Source: Lichenostomus cassidix (taxonomy: Eukaryota > Chordata > Aves > Passeriformes > Meliphagidae). Taken from it: a stretch of 64,000 bases of DNA. The stretch covers positions 49,908,077-49,972,076 of the forward strand of contig CM039211.1 in assembly GCA_008360975.2 (NCBI GenBank), in the 5' to 3' direction. The notes beneath the pieces were generated by a model. The model saw only the letters and a program-made list of their open reading frames with translations, was not told the DNA's origin and did not search any database. Below are positions 21,501-33,546 of the stretch, piece by piece. The position numbers were made by a program, and so were the translations under genes. The stretch's first letter is position 1. Each line of letters begins with the position of its first letter.

Positions 21501-24500
21501 TGCTTCTAACTGCAGTGCTGCAATCCTTTGGATATGAGAGGGATTCACAGAAACATAAATGAATGCCCTTTCTCTAGGAAAAGTATTTCTTCTTGCATCA
21601 CCAGCAGCTAAAAAAAAAAAATGAACAGTTTACTCATCAAAAAAATGAACAGCTTACTCATCCAAAAAAGGAGATTGCGCAGATCTTTGCAATGTTGCTA
21701 TGATTTTAGGATAGCGGCACTTGCTGGATTGCACCCACCCCATCCTTGCCTTTCGTGTTTCTGTATCCATTTATCCCTTTTCCATCCTATCTCTTCAGAG
21801 TCATAACTTGTAGGGCCAATATTTCCACATTTCTCCAGTGAACATGCCTGACTTTGTCTAGATCAGTGCTCCTCCCTCTATCACACTATGACTATACATC
21901 TAAACTATGACTATGCATCTAAACAATTAGGCATGGAAATACCTTCAATTTGGTGTGCCCGCTAACAAGACAACATTCTGTGGAGCATATAAAGCCACCT
22001 TACTGGTAAATGCAGTTGTGGACAGCTGGCTGAACCTGCTTCTCACAATTTATTTATGCTTTAAGGCTGGCCGTGCAATAGTTTAGGGGTGGAAGGCCCA
22101 CTCACAGTGGTTCTTCATGTACTGCTCTTACACATGTAATTCAATGTTTTCTACTAAAAGTGCCATGTGCAGTTCCCTTTCTCTAGGAGAAGGTCCCACT
22201 GAGTCAAATAATTGGCTCCTTAATCTCCCTACAATTCAATGTTTCATTATGGAATCATAATTTGTACCTACTAATTTTAAAGCTAATCAATGTGCAGTAC
22301 CATGTGTTGTGCAGCTTCTTTGCGTGTTCTTTGACTAAGTGCCTGTTTACACTACCGGCATGTAAGAAAATAAAACCCTAGTACCACAGGATGATAATCT
22401 GAACAACTATGTAAAAATGAGTAATGTAAGGAGAGGAGAAGAAGGTTCAGTGATGGCCTGTCAGTGTTCACTAGGATGACTCTTGTTACAGAACTGAGGG
22501 GGTGAAGAGCACCTGTTTCCAGTAGCAAGCACTGCAGGGGAAGTCTGCCTTGGTAATAGAAAATTATGTGGAACAACAGAAAGCAAAGTGGTTATTCTGT
22601 TCAAGAGCAAGGTCTGAAGCAGATGAGAACAAAACTCTAGTGAGATCTGGAAACAGCACTCACTCTGAAAAACCTCATTGACCAATTTTCCTTGGTTTCA
22701 CAAACCGCTTTTGCTTAGGAGCCATACCAAGTAAAAGGAATGTATTTAGTACATCAGCATTTTTAAGTGAGTCCCCAGAAATACACTTACTGGCAAAGAA
22801 AAGCAGTGGTCTTAAGAAAATCAGTGTGATCCAGTAATCTCTTAAGGCCTTGACAGCTGCCTGACTGCAGCATTACCACTCTCTGGGAAAATAATTAAAG
22901 AAATGTGGGGAGGTGTAGAGGAAACTGTCTTACAAAGAGGGGACAGTGTACAGGGAAAGGAGTAATTTTAATGTAATTCCTAGCACACCAAATGCAGAGT
23001 GTTTTCCATCCTATTTTAAAAGTTCATGTGGCACATATCTTTGGAATGAAAAAAAGAAACCTGTATTCTCCAGCTTCACTGTACACTTGCTCAACAATCA
23101 TGAAGTCGTGTCCTAGACCAGAGGCAAAGAGACAGCTATGGGATGATGCAACAACCAACTTCAAAAATTCTGATTCCAGGCAAGATCTAAGGACCATTCT
23201 GTAGGATTAGGAAGTGCTCCAGCATGATCCCATTGCAAATAGCAGTTGCAGAGTTCTTGAATGAATGAAAGGAGCAAGGTGACACTACATCTGTATAAAC
23301 TATTAGTTAGACAGTGATTATAATATAGTGCTGCTTTTAAAAGGATGTTGGAAAGCCTGAAAGATTCAGCAGTGGCAAGAATGATTCATGGCATGAAAAA
23401 ACCTGACTTTTAAAGAGCAGTAACAGTTCATTCCATTAAGTTTAACAAATGTAAGGTTAAAGATGACAGACTTTGGCTGTAATTACCAATACAAGGACAG
23501 TTTGTCTAGTATTTCAACACTTTCTAGTTTAGTTGTCGTCATGCAAAACCACTGCATTGCAAGACTGATTTCTTTGCTTGTGAGGTGCAGAGGATCCTGA
23601 CCAGACTTGGTGCTGTGGGAAAGGCTGATCTTGAGTGTATTTGTCAGAAAATTTGTTGACACCCTGGGTAATAGGAGAGACTTAATAATGCTGGCTTTGG
23701 GAACTACACAGCTGTTTTTTAAGAAATCCAGCACTAGTATTCCTCAGGGTCTATGTGCTAAAAAATGAGAAAGACACATCTGCAATTGTATTCAGCATCA
23801 GTTCTGATGGTGCCAAATTTGGTGAGTAGCCCTTTTCAGAAGAGAGCTGTTGTCACAGTGTGTGATTTGAATACACAGTAGACTAAAGGCACTCTTACTG
23901 ACTTTGAAGAAGCAGTCTGAAAGGTGAATTTTCTAGTTCTAGAGCTATTTTTAATCTTATAAATCTCAGGATAAGCTTGTTTCCCCAGAGCTGCTGGTAG
24001 CAGGAAATAGCCTTATGTGTTCTACTGCCTGAGCAGTCATCAATGTCCTGTGTGTAGTACCCTACCACACTATTGAAAACAGAGTAGTTGGAGATTTTTT
24101 GTCCTTGAGGAATTCTACAAAGACATTCTACCAGAACCCTCCAACAGCAATTACTTTAGTCTGAAATGCCTAGGAAGCAGAAAATCTCAAAATTCAATTA
24201 TCTGTCTGTTTAATACATGAGACATAAGTGCAGCAGAACAGTAAATTGTGATATGAAAAAATATCTTAGGTACTTGTGAGTACAGGATAAGATTTCTCAT
24301 TATGCCAAGTTCAGCATTACAGGAGATGCTTTTTCACTCCTGCAGTGATGTACTATTTAGGGTGTGTGGGCATTATTCTGCATAAACCTTAAAGAAGGTA
24401 TCGAGATCCCGCAACAAAAAATGCCCACAATTAAGGGGAAATTACAGGGTAATGATGCTATCTTCAACCAGCTGGAAAGCTTTGGCTGGCTTGAAATAAC

Positions 24501-25020
24501 ATCTCTCCCTCAGCCAACAGCTCTCCCAGGCCATTCAGTGCTCACCATTCTGCTGCCACTTACCCTCCTTCTCACCTAGTGGTTGCCCCAGAAAAATATC
24601 AGAAAGCCTACTTTGGTACTTTTTTAAACCATGAACTGCAAAATGATGTGCAACAGAGGTCCAGGCATGGCTATAAATGTCATGCTTCAGAGCATGGAAA
24701 AGCATTCCTAGCAATGGCCATGCGGAATTTTCCTGCAGAAAATGGAGCAGGAAGTAGAGAGCAAGAATCTCCTCACTGCTGTTGACTAGACATGTGCTGT
24801 CCATATGTTGCATGCATCAGCTAGCTGGGGCCAAGAAAAAGCTGTGATAGCTCCAGCATGCTTTTTCTTCTATACAGAATGGGCACAGTATCATGGGTGC
24901 TAAATTAAAGAAGAAAAACAAAGAGACAGGCAGCCATGTGGGGTTGAAGCCAATTCAGAAGTGATGGTGATAATTCAGGAAATCTTTAGTGATAGCTTCA
25001 GGCTTCACTTCCCAGACCTT
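18590..25020. other. Intergenic region between TMEM171 and TMEM174
   Basis: About 6.4 kb with no recognised gene or repeat family. The longest frame, 184 codons on the minus strand at 20941-21495, has no domain, no splice support and biased composition. Short imperfect duplications occur at 21618-21668 (ATGAACAG..TTACTCATC twice) and 21888-21921 (ACTATGACTAT.CATCTAA twice). Confidence 0.5.
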
Positions 25021-25062
25021 TATTCTTTCAAGCAAAGTTTATTCTTTCACATGATGGACTCT

Positions 25063-25086
25063 GTTAACCATACACACACAAAGTTC
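25063..25086 (+). promoter_or_regulatory. Possible HNF1/HNF4-like sites before TMEM174
   Basis: GTTAAC at 25063-25068 matches half of an HNF1 site, and CAAAGTTC at 25079-25086 resembles an HNF4-type half-site, about 100-120 bases before the TMEM174 start codon. TMEM174 is known as a renal proximal-tubule gene in mammals, where HNF1 and HNF4A drive many promoters. Motifs this short occur by chance, so this is only a suggestion. Confidence 0.25.
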
Positions 25087-25181
25087 TTGTATAACTAACC
25101 TGAACCTTCGACTTTAAATGCTCTGCCAAGTCCTTTCCAAGCCCCCTTTCTCTGGAGGCAGAAGATACGTTATACCCAGTA

Positions 25182-26850
25182 ATGGAGCAAAACAACAGCA
25201 ATGCAGAGGATTTTTCCTTGAATGTCTTTTCTGTCACTCCTTGCCAGCCAAACAGATCTGATGCCCTGGTGTCAGATGGGGATAAAGCTGGCACCACTCT
25301 GCTCTTTTCAGGTGTGTTTTTGGGACTGGTGGGTATCACTTTCACCGTGATGGGATGGATAAAATATGACGGCATTACTCACCTGGAGTGGACTCAGTTA
25401 CTAGGGCCTATTCTGCTGTCTGTTGGCGTGACTTTTATTCTGATTGCTGTTTGTAAATTTAACATGCTTACATGCAAGCCCTGTAAGGAAAGAGAGGAAA
25501 ATACGTCGGAACTTGACCAGACTGCAAGCGGACAGTCGTTTGTCTTCACCGGCATTAACCAGCCGATAACTTTCCACGGTGCCACAGTGGTGCAGTACAT
25601 CCCTCCGCCGTACCCATCCCAGGAAGGCGCTGCTGTCAGTCCCGGATACCTTCACCCTGTGCTCAGCTGCTGCGGTGCTGTTCCCTCCAGCGCCTCCCCA
25701 GTTCTCACCCCGGGTTCTTCTCACTTCTGCCCTGCCTACCCCCTGGATAACCTGGCTTTTACTGGAGATGAGAACTACGCTGCTTATCCTGCAGAGAATA
25801 CCAGGAATCAGAGGTACATCTTCTGAAATGTGTTTGGACACAGGCTTCTGAACATTTTAAGTACTATGTGTGGTTTCATAGGAAACTACAGCTAGTCCAG
25901 GGTATTATCTTTCCTCAGACTTTTCTTTTGTCTTTGTGAGGAATTCTTCTTGAGTAGGGAGACATACTTTTCCTGGAAAGTGTTTTTATACAATTTAAAG
26001 TCACTTATAAATGCCTTTCAGTCTTCAGTCAGCTAAATCTCTTGTTGCTTCTTAAGATATATATGCTCCTGTTTGTGGAGGTTTTTTATGCTAATCTTAC
26101 CACTTTTAGGTTATTATGTATATAGCCAGAGGCTTCCACTCAAATGCAATCAGAACACACGAGTCAGCACACAAACAGCATTTCTGCAACAATGCAAGAA
26201 TCAGTCTGGAACCAGATGCTGTCCCTCCTGAATATGCCTGGTCGCAGCAGGCTCCTCTCCCGCTGTAACAACCTTCCAGCCCTTCCTCTTTTCCTAGGTT
26301 TTAGGTATAAACAAGATAGCTGCTGTTGCACAGCAATGTGAAACAGCTCAAGCTGTACACAAAATAATTTTATATAGTCCTTTCCTCTAAAGAAAAAAAT
26401 TCTAATTCTAGGAATTATTGATAATTATATGCTTTCTAGAACACTAGTCACTTCTAGTTAGTTTCTCAAATTCTGTTGGAAAAATTGCTGACTGACCCAT
26501 TGTCCTCAGCAACATGGGTGACAGGCATAGGAAGGCTAAAGACAAAGGTCGCCTTCTGACTCTTTTAAACCTCATGAAAACAACACAGCAAACAGCTGAA
26601 TCTCAGTAAAACTTAATCTCACGGCGTTTTCTCAAGAAGCCAGGGAGTACTTTGCCCAGATAAGGCTGGCAGGATGAAGGACTGGAGTTACTTGTGTGCT
26701 CTGTGTTTGGTGATTTTTTTTGCATCTGCTCCTCTTCCTCTTTTCAGGTCAGAAGACAGTTCTGATGAGCCAGAAGGACTGCTGGAAGACTACTCCCGTC
26801 ATAACCTGTCACCTCCACGTTATGAGGAAATATACCCTCTGTCTTCATAA
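25182..26850 (+). CDS. TMEM174: TMEM174, transmembrane protein 174 (two coding exons)
   Basis: Coding join 25182-25813 and 26748-26850; 244 residues, against 243 in human. Two membrane segments lie at about residues 38-60 (LLFSGVFLGLVGITFTVMGW) and 72-92 (LLGPILLSVGVTFILIAVCK), separated by a short IKYDGITHLEWTQ loop. The cytoplasmic part contains FVFTGINQPITFHGATVV, then YIPPPYPS (PPPY 141-144), and ends SPPRYEEIYPLSS (PPRY 233-236). The N-terminal EDFSLNVFSVTP and these blocks match mammalian TMEM174 closely. In mammals it is a kidney proximal-tubule protein reported to associate with the phosphate transporter NPT2A and affect phosphate handling. The start ATG has G at -3 and +4. The frame could read through the donor to TGA at 25824-25826, but the split codon AG|G and the conserved last exon favour splicing. 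Confidence 0.95.
26748..26850 (+). CDS. TMEM174: TMEM174 last coding exon
   Basis: Acceptor CTCTTCCTCTTTTCAG ends at 26747; the first base completes Arg211 (AG|G). Encodes SEDSSDEPEGLLEDYSRHNL followed by SPPRYEEIYPLSS and TAA at 26848-26850. The terminal PPxYEEIY block is the hallmark of the family. No AATAAA was found in the next 1.3 kb, so the 3' end is undetermined. Confidence 0.92.
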
Positions 26851-27949
26851 AATCGTCATGGACAAGGGACAACAATCCCAAGAGATGCCAGCAAGAATCC
26901 CCCCCAAAAATCTGTTCTTTAAACATTGCACAGTATGAGCAAGATCTTGGTGTTGATGCACAGTTCAGTATCACTGAAGATATTTAACTGATGCCTTTCT
27001 TTTTCTCTGTCAAAATTCATTAGCCCTTTGTGATGCAGCTAATAGCAGAGCTATTAATTATTTAATAGCAAAACCATTAATAGCAAAGCTATTAACTCAA
27101 GGATCTAAATCCTTTTTAGAATTCCCCATCAATAAGTTTGATTTTCAGACTTGCTGAAACCAGTGTCAACTGTGAATGCACAAGATGTGTGTGGAAGATC
27201 ATGATTGCTCCTGGACATTCAGCATCTTTAGAAAACACTTGATTTTTTCTTGGTACATTTTCATTCCTGATTGCTTGGGAGACTTTGAAAGTGCTCAAGT
27301 GTCTGATCCGTGAAAGTGCGCATTATGTCTTAATTTTGTCTGATTCTTTTGACTAGCTTACTCATTAATATGTCCAGTCTACAGATTAGACTTCCTCTGT
27401 TTGGTTTACCTGTACAACCCAGTTCTGTTGCACAGCCCAGTCCTGTAGGCATTTTTTGGAGTATCCTGCTTGAACCAGAGCATCTCAGAACAGAGAAAAC
27501 AAATAGTGACTTGTGCCCATGTTAACATAGATCTCTAAGAGATCCTGCATGCATCAAATTCAGTTCCCTTCCCTACCTGATGGGAGGCAGAGCATGGTCT
27601 CCCACCAGGAGCCCTAATAAGAACTAGGTTAATGTCACTAAAGCAAATGGCATCTTTCTGAAGGCTTGACAGAGTTGTGTGATCCTACCACTGTGAAGGA
27701 CTTTGACAATCACAGCTGCTGCACCCCAGCTCTGTCGGAGGCCTGTGGTGGGATGCCTCTAAGGCCCCTTCTAATTTGAATAACCCAGGCTGCAGGTTGC
27801 CCCCAGAGTATCTAGACAACTATAGGCTGTGGTGAACTTTCTTGCTCAAGTTCAGCTTTGTTCCATGCATTGAATCCACAACAATTTGAGATTAGCTCAT
27901 TTGATTAGAGAATAGTGTTGCTGAGCACCAAGACTGTGAGTCTGATCCC

Positions 27950-28029
27950 TGAATGGGCCATTCACTTAGAGCTGGACTTGATGATCCTTGTGGGTCCGTT
28001 CCAATTCACAATAGTCTGTGATTCTGTGA
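27950..28029 (+). mobile_element. CR1 3' terminal fragment
   Basis: GAGCTGGACTTGATGATCCT, then TGTGGGTCCGTTCCAATTCA, and ending TCTGTGATTCTGTGA, the standard CR1 3' end with its octamer. Degenerate CR1-like sequence may extend upstream to about 27650 but is not clear. Confidence 0.75.
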
Positions 28030-30450
28030 AATGTATTTACAGCTGTATTTAACAAGGGATGAAGAATATAACCTCCGAAATGTTGCAATCCAGAATGAAT
28101 ATCCGACAAAGCTTTGCTCAGGGGCATTGTAAGCCCCAGAACAATGACAATGCTTTAAGTCCCTACATTTTTATTTTGTATTTCCACATATATTTCAGGT
28201 TCTACTTTTGAATGTGCCTAGAAGTACCAGGACACAGTTGGACAAGCCAGTATTTCCCTATGATGATCCCATTAATTTTGCCCATCTCCCTCAGAGGACT
28301 TAAACCAAAAGCTGATCTCAGCTCCCACCTGCTGGAGTGGGCTCCACAAAAAACACTCTGGAGGGCAATGGTCACTGTTCAAAGTAACCAAGCTGGTGTG
28401 CCTGCGGGTCCGTCTCCCAGCTTGGCATAGCACAGCTAAAAGCAGGTGTCCATTATGGAATGCATCAACTTTCTCTTGTCAATGCACTGTCTCTGCTCTT
28501 GCCAGATTTCATCCATCTGTGATTGATCTCATTCCTGGGGGCTGGAGAAGCTTGCCATTTGAGCAGAGAGTTGCACATCGGCCTGTTTTATCTGACAGCT
28601 GGAAGTCTCAGAGTTTCTCTGCAGCTCCTCTAGCAATCAGGAGACATAGCTCTGGATGGAGATGTGCATTCAGAACATTGTCCAGCTGCATGGAACTGCA
28701 GGTGCATACCTCCCTGTCCTGCATACTTAGAGGCTACCAAGAAATGAAGCATTTTTTGGGGGCACAAAACAGTGCTCCGCAGTGAAGGACAAGACATGGA
28801 CAGAGGTCATATTTGGGACACAACATTTAAACAGACTCAAACCAGGATTAGCAACTGCGGCAGCAGCTACTGAACAGTGACTGCAAACTTTTTGCAAGGT
28901 TTTTCTTGCTAGAGAAATATGGGGCACACTGTTTTTCAGCAGCAATGGCCTGGTGTTAGCAGGTAGGCACGTGTAGTTGGAGAATGGGAGGCATGCTGTG
29001 TGCAGCATGATCTCTATGGGATTGAGTGAGAGAAGAGAAAATCTAAAAATAAATGTAAGTTTCTCTTATGGAAGTGTCTTGCTCCTTTTGTGGAATTTAC
29101 ACAGAGGTGAACTCATCCTCCCTCCACAGCAGGAAACTGGAAGGTCCCAAATCCCCAGTTAGTTCCACATGGACAGAGCCCTGCACTTAGCACGTAGTTC
29201 TGCTGACTCCAGCAAGCACTGCAGTAGCACAGAGGTCAGGCTTGATGGATCCAATTGCAGGACTAGGGTCAAAATTTCTGCCCAGTCACCCTCCCCCACA
29301 ACCAGAAAATTCCTTCAGTCAGACACCAAAGACTTTTACTGCTGCTGTTCCTTCCTCCCTCAGATGACCCCCCCCCACCAACATAAGTTTCATGAGGCAA
29401 TCATATATTTATTTTTATTACATCAGATCATCCTGACAGTGTAAATATAAAAAACCACAGAAGGTTACACTATGGACTCCATATTAATTTTAAAGTTTAC
29501 TGCTGTAGACATTATATCCATTGAAAAGAATTGAAAGAGCCCTGGGTTTCTCTTTAAAGAGAAGATTGAATATTAAGTTTAAATAGCTACATATTTAAAT
29601 TATCTTGACCCATCAGGCGACTTCTACCTGAATTCCGTGGGAGTCATGCTCAACAGATATTTGAGAAACTCCACTGTGATGAAATTTCCTTGCTGTACTG
29701 ATTGCTGATTATCAGTTTTAAGAACAGAGCCAAGTTCTATAAAGGCTTTTATTTCCTTCTCTTCCTTCTACCTTCTACTTTCATCCTTTTTTTTTCTCTT
29801 TTAACAGTCTTTTTAACTTTAGGGTTTGGGAGGGGTGGTGGTTGTATGTTCTTTGTTTATTTGGGTATTGGGGTTTTTTGTTGGTTTTTTTTTTTTTTTA
29901 CTGTGATAGAACCATCGCATGAATTCACTTCTTAGCATGAAGAATTCTTTCTGCCCTGTGGTGAGTGAAAGAACAAACCTTTTTGGCCTTCAACCGAGGC
30001 AAAATATCACAGCCCTTCTAGATTATACTGATGTAACTCCACAAAGTACCTGGACGATTGTATTGGAAATCTTGCTCAATCCTTTTTTAATTTAAGCTGG
30101 TGCTCTTTGAGTAAAATTGCATTCTCCCACATTGCCTGCAACGCTAATGCAGACCTGCAGAATATTGTATTTTTGATTCTTTAAGGTGTCTTGCATTCCA
30201 GTCACAGTGTCAGAACGTTGTATGTGAGTATTTGCTGCTACGGAACCCTCAATGGATTCTTGGATTTTTCCTTATGTAACTCTAAGATTTTGGTCGTAAA
30301 CTGGTTAACATATAAAATAAGTAGAGACATGTCTAGTGATATGAAACTGAGTGTGATCTGTTCGTTTCAGTAAAACCCCTGCTCAGAGCTGCTCTATGAT
30401 CAAGGAACTCTATTTTCAGGCATGAAATGCCACACGCTGCAGGATGCGAA
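28030..30450. other. Start of the gene desert, nothing recognised
   Basis: No gene or repeat identified. T- and TG-rich low complexity at about 29740-29905. The 129-codon frame at 28396-28785 lacks family features. Confidence 0.5.
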
Positions 30451-30489
30451 TTTCTTCTCAGATAAAATCCAAAGTCTGCTTATTAACAC

Positions 30490-31130
30490 CGGCGCTGGCG
30501 TATCTGCGAGTCAGTACGGAGTACACCAGGCGCGGTTCGTTTTGCTCTGTTTAGCAGCAGCTTCCCCCAGCAGCCAAATTTCACCAGCTGCTCCCGTTCC
30601 TGACTCCGCTGCTCCCAGCGCAGACCACGCACGGGCGGGGGCGCTGAAATCCTTCGAAGAGCTATTTTTAAACTGAATCGGGATTTAGGAAATCTGGGTC
30701 TCGGGGAAAAAAAATAAACCCGTAAGTAGGGCTCGTTCCTCTCCAGAGAGCCCTAGTGACGCACACCGCAGGCCCTCAGCACGGCAGTCCCTCCCCGCGG
30801 GGAGGGTGCTGCAGCCTCCATCCCGCGTGGAGCCCGAGCCCCCGCTCCCACGGGGCCGTGCCCCAGCTGGACCGCGGCCGAGGGGCTGCCCCCGGGCCGG
30901 AGCGGCGTTTGCCCGGCTGTCTCGCCGCGCTGGCAGCGCCAGAGGGCGCCGGGGCCGCCCGGGAGCAGCCGCGGCCGCGGGGATGCTGTGCCGCAGCGGC
31001 ACCCTCCTCTGCTAACCCGCCCGAGTTCAGACTGTGCGGGTTTGAGGCGATCTGTTCCGCCGCTGACTCGGCGGGTGTCAGGAGTGCAGAGCCGGCACCG
31101 GCTAAGCGGCCCCTCGATGTGAGACACCCG
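30490..31130. promoter_or_regulatory. CpG island without an assigned gene
   Basis: GC-rich, CpG-dense block of about 0.6 kb in an AT-rich setting. It has many CCGCGG/GGCCGC-type words and no long conserved protein frame; the overlapping frames at 30685-31213 are Arg/Pro/Ala-rich, as expected from composition. It may be the promoter of a non-coding RNA or an orphan island of a regulatory domain. Confidence 0.55.
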
Positions 31131-33496
31131 GGGTTTGAGCCCGGGGAGTGAAGAGTTTGTCCTTCGCTCTGAGTGCTAAAGGTGCCCTTGAAAAGTGTCC
31201 TGTGCTCTCCCACAACCGAGGGTTGACTTATTTAAGAAAAAATACTGGTGGTGAAAGAGCCGGTGAAATCGCCAAAGAAAAGGGTACCCATCCCCTCTCT
31301 CACAGCGGGACTGGAGACATCTGGAAGGACTCCGGCTTGGGCGGAGACGCTGCACAGTGCACTCGCATGCACCCCCGTCTCCTCCTCACCGCTGTGACCT
31401 AATGCGACAGGCTTCTGTCTGCATGAAGGAGCAGGGGGGTAGTCCGAGGGTCGTTTGTGAAGAACTAGGGCACGCTGTTTGTACACAGCACCTACGATAG
31501 TCTGTGCCTGCTGCAAGTATCATTATTGGCTCCACTTTAGCTGTCAGGGTGAATAGACATCAACAGGACGTGCTGAACGTTGCTGTTGCTGCTCCATCCC
31601 CGATGTGAATCAGCGTGTCTGTCAGAGGAGCGTACAGCAGAGCCAGGTGGGATCTCACGGGCTGTGCCTGCATTAGCTGAGCAGCGCTGCTCAGCGGGAG
31701 CGGCTCTGAAAGGGAAGCAGCAGGTGCAGAGAAGCCGGTGACCACATGCACTGCATGCTGGAGAGGTTTAAATCAGTCTTACTCCTGTGGACTGGATGCG
31801 GATTAGCAGGTGAAATACACGTTGTTCTCCTATGGTGTATCTTCTGGCCCAGCTTCATCCGATAGAAATTATTCATCTCACACCTGTGATGTGATGTGAT
31901 GAAAAGCCTCACAGGGAAGGTGAGGAGTGTAGGGAGTCTCTTCAAAAGCACCACCTGATTTAGAGACACTTGTTGCCCTACAGACATGGGATGACTTGCA
32001 GCAGCTGCCGGAGTTGCATGTGGTAGAGCAGGTGCTTCTCCCAGTTTCCTGACAGCAGTGAGCTTGTGGGAGAGCCTTTTCTGGTGCTGATGGTCGTTAC
32101 TTTGAGAGATCTCACAGCATAGTGTCGACACCCCCAAAGGCACATGTAGTCTAATCTTGAGATGTAGCAGGCTTGTGCCTTCCTGGGCAATAATTGCAAA
32201 ATGATGAAGTTTTCCCACAGGAAACAGGAAAAATTACTCCCTAGCTCTTGTGATCTTGTGCCTTATTCCTTATGTGATAACAGCACAGGGTCAAGGGTAA
32301 ATCAGTAATGGCATGACTGTTTGTATCTGTGTCGTGTGTGGCATCTCTAATGAGCAATTGATTATATCTACACATGCTATTTAGCAAACACCATGGGACA
32401 TGCTCTGGCAGAGTAGCTCCTGTTCTTCTTTTATAAAATCCTAGGATGAGATTATTGCTTTCCTGTTTGGGTTATATCATATCAGATTTGATTTGTTTAT
32501 TTGTTTATTTTTGCAGATGAATTGTCTGTCTATATGTAAGATGCCGTGCTTGCTTCTTAGGGAACAGGGCATGCTATTTAAGAGCCCTGGGTAGATGACC
32601 CGATAATTTAATGTTTTGCATAGCTGCAGCGTCCTCTTTACTTACAGTTCAGCGAGTCTGCTCAAGAGCTTAGCTCTAAAGTAAAGCTTCATGCTCTGTC
32701 AGCCAAAGACATACCTAAAGAAATATAGAACAATGATGCAGTCCAAGTACATGACTTCCAAAACAGATAAACAATCAAACCCAAATCAAAGAGGTGTACC
32801 TGTTAAACTTCTAACCATGGAACTGGCAGTAGCTTTTATGTTAATGGGCACTTCTTGGGATACCCTTCTTGTTTTTCTGCTGCTCTGCAACCCAAACCCA
32901 GCCAGAAACAGTAAACTGGCATTCAAGTCAGCACTGACTTGTCACATTGCCTTTTGTCCCCAGGCACCTGCCACGCATCCCTGTGGTCAGCTGACACAGC
33001 TTTGCCTCACACAGAGGCCTGGCAAAAGCTGGCAGGTTGACAAGGCTTTGATTTGCACCTCTTTGCTATTTTTGTTTGCCACCATTTGTTTCTCACCATT
33101 TAACATGCCACATTATGTAGAGCAGGACAACAGTTACCACAGCACTTGTATCATGAAAACAGTTTTATTATCTTTTTCAAAAAATACATTTATTAGAAAA
33201 TCATTTGTCCTCACTCTGCTTTTACCCTCTTGAGGGAGGGAAGAAGATAAACTAAGACTTCAGCAAAAATTAATCTCTTCTGAATGGCAGAGGTGCTGTG
33301 AGATTTTTTTTTTTGCCACAAAACAGCAGCTCCTGCAAAATCTTTCACAAAAATGTACAGAAAAGGACAAATTATTGTAAAAATATATATACATAATCCA
33401 TCAATATTCATGGATTATGATTAATAAGTGGTCTTATTAATCTTGATAAAATATTGAGAGAAGATTTTTTTGCTGTATTCATTCAAATAAGGCAAA

Positions 33497-33546
33497 TTCA
33501 TTATTTTTGTTGTTATTGTTATTGTTACTGTTACTGTTATTGTTAT
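33497..33546. repeat. TTGTTA/TTGTTAC microsatellite
   Basis: Imperfect tandem run of TTGTTATTG and TTACTG units. It produces a poly-leucine frame on the + strand and a poly-asparagine frame on the minus strand, neither of which is a gene. Confidence 0.85.

Noticed and set aside
25814..25826. TMEM174 read-through ending after YIF at 25826
   Set aside because: The conserved SPPxYEEIY end is supplied in phase by the exon at 26748, so splicing at 25813 is preferred.
30756..31213. 131-145 codon frames on both strands over the 31 kb island
   Set aside because: Mutually overlapping and Arg/Pro-rich, typical of CpG-island DNA.
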